Shown piece after piece: positions 61,680-64,000 of a DNA stretch of 64,000 bases. Under the pieces are notes generated by a model, which was not told where the DNA came from, did no database searches, and was given only the letters and a program-made list of their open reading frames with translations. The DNA lies in contig NZ_JACJVQ010000007.1 of assembly GCF_014212135.1 (NCBI RefSeq), forward strand, positions 248,001 to 312,000. Direction: 5' to 3'. The DNA comes from Cohnella thailandensis (lineage in GTDB: Bacteria > Bacillota > Bacilli > Paenibacillales > Paenibacillaceae). Position numbers and translations under genes: made by a program. The number at the start of each line of letters is the position of its first letter. Position 1 is the first letter of the stretch.

Positions 61680-62726
61680 TCAGGCGCCTTCCTTCTCCAG
61701 TTGCAGCAATTGCGAACAATCCAGCGCAAGCCGTACATTCCTTCGCTCGCCGATCCCGATCAATCTGCCGTCGTTCAGCGCGTCGATCGTCAGCTTCACG
61801 CCGGCCGCCTCGATCGAGTAACGAACGATCGTGCCCAGCACGGATACGGAATCGACCGTTCCGTCCACGATTCGCTTGCCTCTGCCGGCATGGCCCGACG
61901 GGTCCTCCTCCATCCCGATCAGCTTCACGGATTCGGGGCGAAGGGCATAGCTGTCCGAGGAGCCTTCGAGACTGCCGAACAGGCGAAGAGCTTCCGGACG
62001 GGTCATAACGTTGTAGCTTCCCATGAACCTCGCGGCGAATTCCGTTCGCGGCGTCATATAGATCTGCTCCGGAGTTCCTTCCTGAACGATGACGCCCTTG
62101 TTCATGATGCACACCCGATCCGACATCGTCAGCGCCTCTTCCTGATCGTGGGTTACGAACAGAGTCGTCATGTTCAGCCGTTGCTGGATGCTCCGGATTT
62201 CCGAACGCAGGTTTTTGCGGATTTGCGCGTCCAACGCGCTGAGCGGCTCGTCGAGCAGCAGCAGCTTCGGCTGAACCGCCAGCGAACGGGCGAGCGCGAT
62301 CCGCTGCTGCTGGCCTCCGGATAGATGGTGCGGATAGACGTCTCTCTTGTCTTCCAGATCGACGAGGGCGAGCAGCTCCTCCGCCCGGCGCCTGCGGCCT
62401 CGCTTGGACTCGCCGCGCATCCGCAGGCCGTATTCGACGTTCTCTCCGGCCGTCAGGTTCGGGAACAGCGCGAACGATTGGAATACCATCCCGACCTGCC
62501 TCTCCCGCGGCGCCAGCCCTCCAAGATCCCGGCCTTGAAGAACGATCCTGCCGCCGTCAAGGACGGCCAGGCCGGCGATGCACCGGAGCAGCGTGCTTTT
62601 GCCGCAGCCGGAAGGACCGAGCAAGGTTACGAGCTCCCCCTCGGCGACGTCCAGATGAACGCCGTTCAGCACCGCGGCGTTGCCGAATCGTTTGCGAACG
62701 CTTTGCAATTCGAGATAGGAATTCAT
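61680..62726 (-). CDS. ABC transporter ATP-binding protein, PotA type
   Basis: The 348-residue ATPase has Walker A GPSGCGKST (37-45), Q-loop VFQSFALFPNLT, signature LSGGQQQR (135-142), Walker B LLLLDEP (155-161) and the switch histidine (FVTHDQEEALT). A TOBE-like domain occupies about 235-345. This is the spermidine, iron or 2-aminoethylphosphonate importer group. It is the only ABC ATPase in the window. It belongs with the two permeases upstream: its ATG overlaps the permease stop by 4 nt. It is not of the MsmX sugar type in context, although that cannot be excluded from sequence alone. Confidence 0.9.
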   Translation of the reverse strand: MNSYLELQSVRKRFGNAAVLNGVHLDVAEGELVTLLGPSGCGKSTLLRCIAGLAVLDGGRIVLQGRDLGGLAPRERQVGMVFQSFALFPNLTAGENVEYGLRMRGESKRGRRRRAEELLALVDLEDKRDVYPHHLSGGQQQRIALARSLAVQPKLLLLDEPLSALDAQIRKNLRSEIRSIQQRLNMTTLFVTHDQEEALTMSDRVCIMNKGVIVQEGTPEQIYMTPRTEFAARFMGSYNVMTRPEALRLFGSLEGSSDSYALRPESVKLIGMEEDPSGHAGRGKRIVDGTVDSVSVLGTIVRYSIEAAGVKLTIDALNDGRLIGIGERRNVRLALDCSQLLQLEKEGA

Positions 62727-63529
62727 CCTCTGACCCTCCTGCCTTTAGTTTGACCAAGCTTCATCAGAACCATGGATAGAATGAGAATAAACGCGAAGTA
62801 AGAGATCGCGATGGCGCTCGCCAGATGGCCGCTCTCTCCCATCCTCCGGGACAGATACACCTGAACCGTCTGAAGATGGGCCCCGACCAGCATGTTCGTC
62901 AGCACGAACTCCCCGAACAGCACGGAGAAGCTCAGGAGCGTGGACACGAGGATTCCCGGGACGATATTCGGAAGCACGACCGTCAGGAACGCCCGGACCG
63001 GGCCCGCGCCGAGAAGCCCGGCCGCCTGCATGAGCTCAGGAGCCGAAACGGTCAGCAGGCTGTTGCGGATTCCTTGGTACATATACGGTAGAATGGCGAC
63101 GAAGTAGGCGCCGACGAGCAGATAAGCCGTGCCCGCGATATCGATCGGTCCGCCCGAATACGTGCGAATCAGCCCCACCGCGGCGACCACGCCGGGCACC
63201 GCGTACGGGAGAACGACAATCCCCTTCATCAGCGATTCGAGGCGCGGGGCGTATACCGTTAGGACGAATACGGCCGGAATCATGACCGCCAGGCTTAGCG
63301 CGACGCTAATGGAGCAGAGATAAAGCGAGTTCCATAGCGCTTCAAGAAACCGGGTGTCTTGGAACAGGCTCTCGAACCATTCCAACGTCCATTGCTTCGG
63401 CAGGACGGTGTCCTGCCAATCTCCCGCGAAAGCATAGACGGCCGTCGCCGCCAACGGAAGAAGCAAATAAAGGAGCAGCAAGGATTGCAGCGTCCGGTGC
63501 CCCCATCCGGCTTGGTTCCGTTCGGTCAT
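62723..63529 (-). CDS. ABC transporter permease, PotC/ThiP-like (second permease)
   Basis: A six-helix permease of 268 residues. The EAA-like loop reads APELMQAAGLLGAGPVRAFLTVVLPNI. The start is the ATG at 63529, 7 nt after AAGGAGG, overlapping the previous stop by 4 nt (ATGA). The frame is open further upstream but only as a shadow of the first permease. It forms the transporter with the neighbouring permease and ATPase. Confidence 0.87.
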   Translation of the reverse strand: MTERNQAGWGHRTLQSLLLLYLLLPLAATAVYAFAGDWQDTVLPKQWTLEWFESLFQDTRFLEALWNSLYLCSISVALSLAVMIPAVFVLTVYAPRLESLMKGIVVLPYAVPGVVAAVGLIRTYSGGPIDIAGTAYLLVGAYFVAILPYMYQGIRNSLLTVSAPELMQAAGLLGAGPVRAFLTVVLPNIVPGILVSTLLSFSVLFGEFVLTNMLVGAHLQTVQVYLSRRMGESGHLASAIAISYFAFILILSMVLMKLGQTKGRRVRG

Positions 63530-64000
63530 CCCGTCCCCTCCTTCGCTTCCGCCAACGCGACTCCCGTTCCTCTTTGCCGTACAAACCCCTTCCGCGGCGG
63601 CGCCTTCGCGGCCCCCGTCAAGTACCTCGCGGAGCGCTTCGTCATCCAGGCATTCAGCGATACGGCGAGCAAGGTCGTGCAGGCGAGAAGGACCGCCAGC
63701 GCGCTGCCGAGATTCGGCTGGTTCGTGACGTCGCCCGATACGATCGAGCCGATCCGGATCGCGAGCAAATTGTAGTTGCCGCCGACCAAGGCATAAGCGG
63801 TCGCATACGCCCCCATCGCATTGGCGAACAAAATGCCGAGCGTACCGAAGATGGCGGGAGCGAGTATCGGCACGCCGATCGAGCGCCAGAATTGCCAGGA
63901 GGATGCCCCCAGCATTGAGGCCGCCTCCTTCCACTGCTCCCGGATGCCGTAGAAGGAAGGGTAAAGAAGCAGGAGCGATAACGGCACCTGGAAATACACG
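63526..64000 (-). CDS. ABC transporter permease, PotB-like, partial at the right edge
   Basis: Only the C-terminal 158 or so residues lie in the window; the gene continues beyond 64000. The EAA loop (WKEAASMLGASSWQFWRSIGVPILAPA) and the following transmembrane segments are visible. A Pro/Arg/Lys-rich cytoplasmic tail ends the protein. The gene order beyond the edge probably includes a substrate-binding protein, which would tell the substrate. Confidence 0.85.
   Translation of the reverse strand, partial: VYFQVPLSLLLLYPSFYGIREQWKEAASMLGASSWQFWRSIGVPILAPAIFGTLGILFANAMGAYATAYALVGGNYNLLAIRIGSIVSGDVTNQPNLGSALAVLLACTTLLAVSLNAWMTKRSARYLTGAAKAPPRKGFVRQRGTGVALAEAKEGTG

Noticed and set aside
61680..62726. 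The PotA-type ATPase as the shared ATPase of the four sugar importers
   Set aside because: It overlaps its own permease gene by 4 nt and belongs to a complete operon of another importer class. Sharing cannot be disproved, but context argues against it.

Overview
The window looks like a chromosome segment of a GC-rich, spore-forming member of the Paenibacillaceae (Paenibacillus or Cohnella type). The signs are strong AGGAGG-type ribosome binding sites, frequent TTG starts, a CotD-like spore coat protein, a B. subtilis-type xpt, lipoprotein binding proteins of the LipO/YtcQ kind, and repeated YesM/YesN two-component pairs beside LplB/YtcP permeases. No insertion sequence, prophage, CRISPR array or origin was seen. 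The genus is an inference.

Layout. 1-2900 holds housekeeping and sporulation genes: a cell-wall amidase cut by the left edge, a divergent polysaccharide deacetylase, xpt with no ordinary start codon, and a CotD-like protein. 2961-60303 is mostly a carbohydrate-utilisation supercluster built from four import cassettes. Cassette 1 (2961-17997, minus) has two permeases, RR, HK, a GH51 enzyme, a GH51-like enzyme, a binding protein, a secreted GH-A enzyme with FN3 domains, and a GH43-like enzyme. Cassette 2 (18165-30021, minus) has an AraC regulator, HK, RR, binding protein, two permeases, GH51 and GH2, and is divergent from a sulfatase (30150-31688). An island at 31827-35575 carries a GAPDH, a double-domain nitroreductase, an AraC regulator and an AT-richer gap. 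Cassette 3 (35576-46924) has HK, RR, binding protein, a secreted beta-helix protein and a foldase on the minus strand, with two permeases divergent. GH42 and an FAD enzyme form a pair controlled from a region shared with a LacI-type regulator (47046-51622). Cassette 4 (51629-60303, minus) has a discoidin-tailed FAD enzyme, two permeases, a binding protein, HK and RR. The right end has tRNA-Leu(CAG) and a PotA-type ABC operon with an alkaline-phosphatase-superfamily enzyme (60825-64000).

How it works together. Secreted enzymes (4409-7297 and 36675-39704) probably release oligosaccharides from a plant polysaccharide rich in arabinose and galactose. Four lipoproteins with their permease pairs import them, and cytoplasmic GH51, GH43, GH2 and GH42 enzymes finish the digestion. 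None of the four importers has its own ATPase, so a shared MsmX-like ATPase elsewhere is expected. Each cassette has a membrane histidine kinase and an AraC-type response regulator, and candidate cre sites suggest catabolite repression in cassettes 2 and 3.

The most striking unexplained structure is a 67-bp promoter architecture repeated exactly three times inside cassette 4 (56416-56482, 58352-58418, 60361-60427). A 19-bp GGTCAAAAWTGT box lies 42 bp upstream of the -10 element, and a second related box lies 23 bp downstream of the first. It is probably the binding platform of the local response regulator. Other points for a second look are the secreted beta-helix protein paired with a SurA-like foldase, the FAD enzyme fused to a discoidin-like domain, an FN3 domain split by a whole inserted domain, the double nitroreductase, and the ATC at the expected start of xpt.
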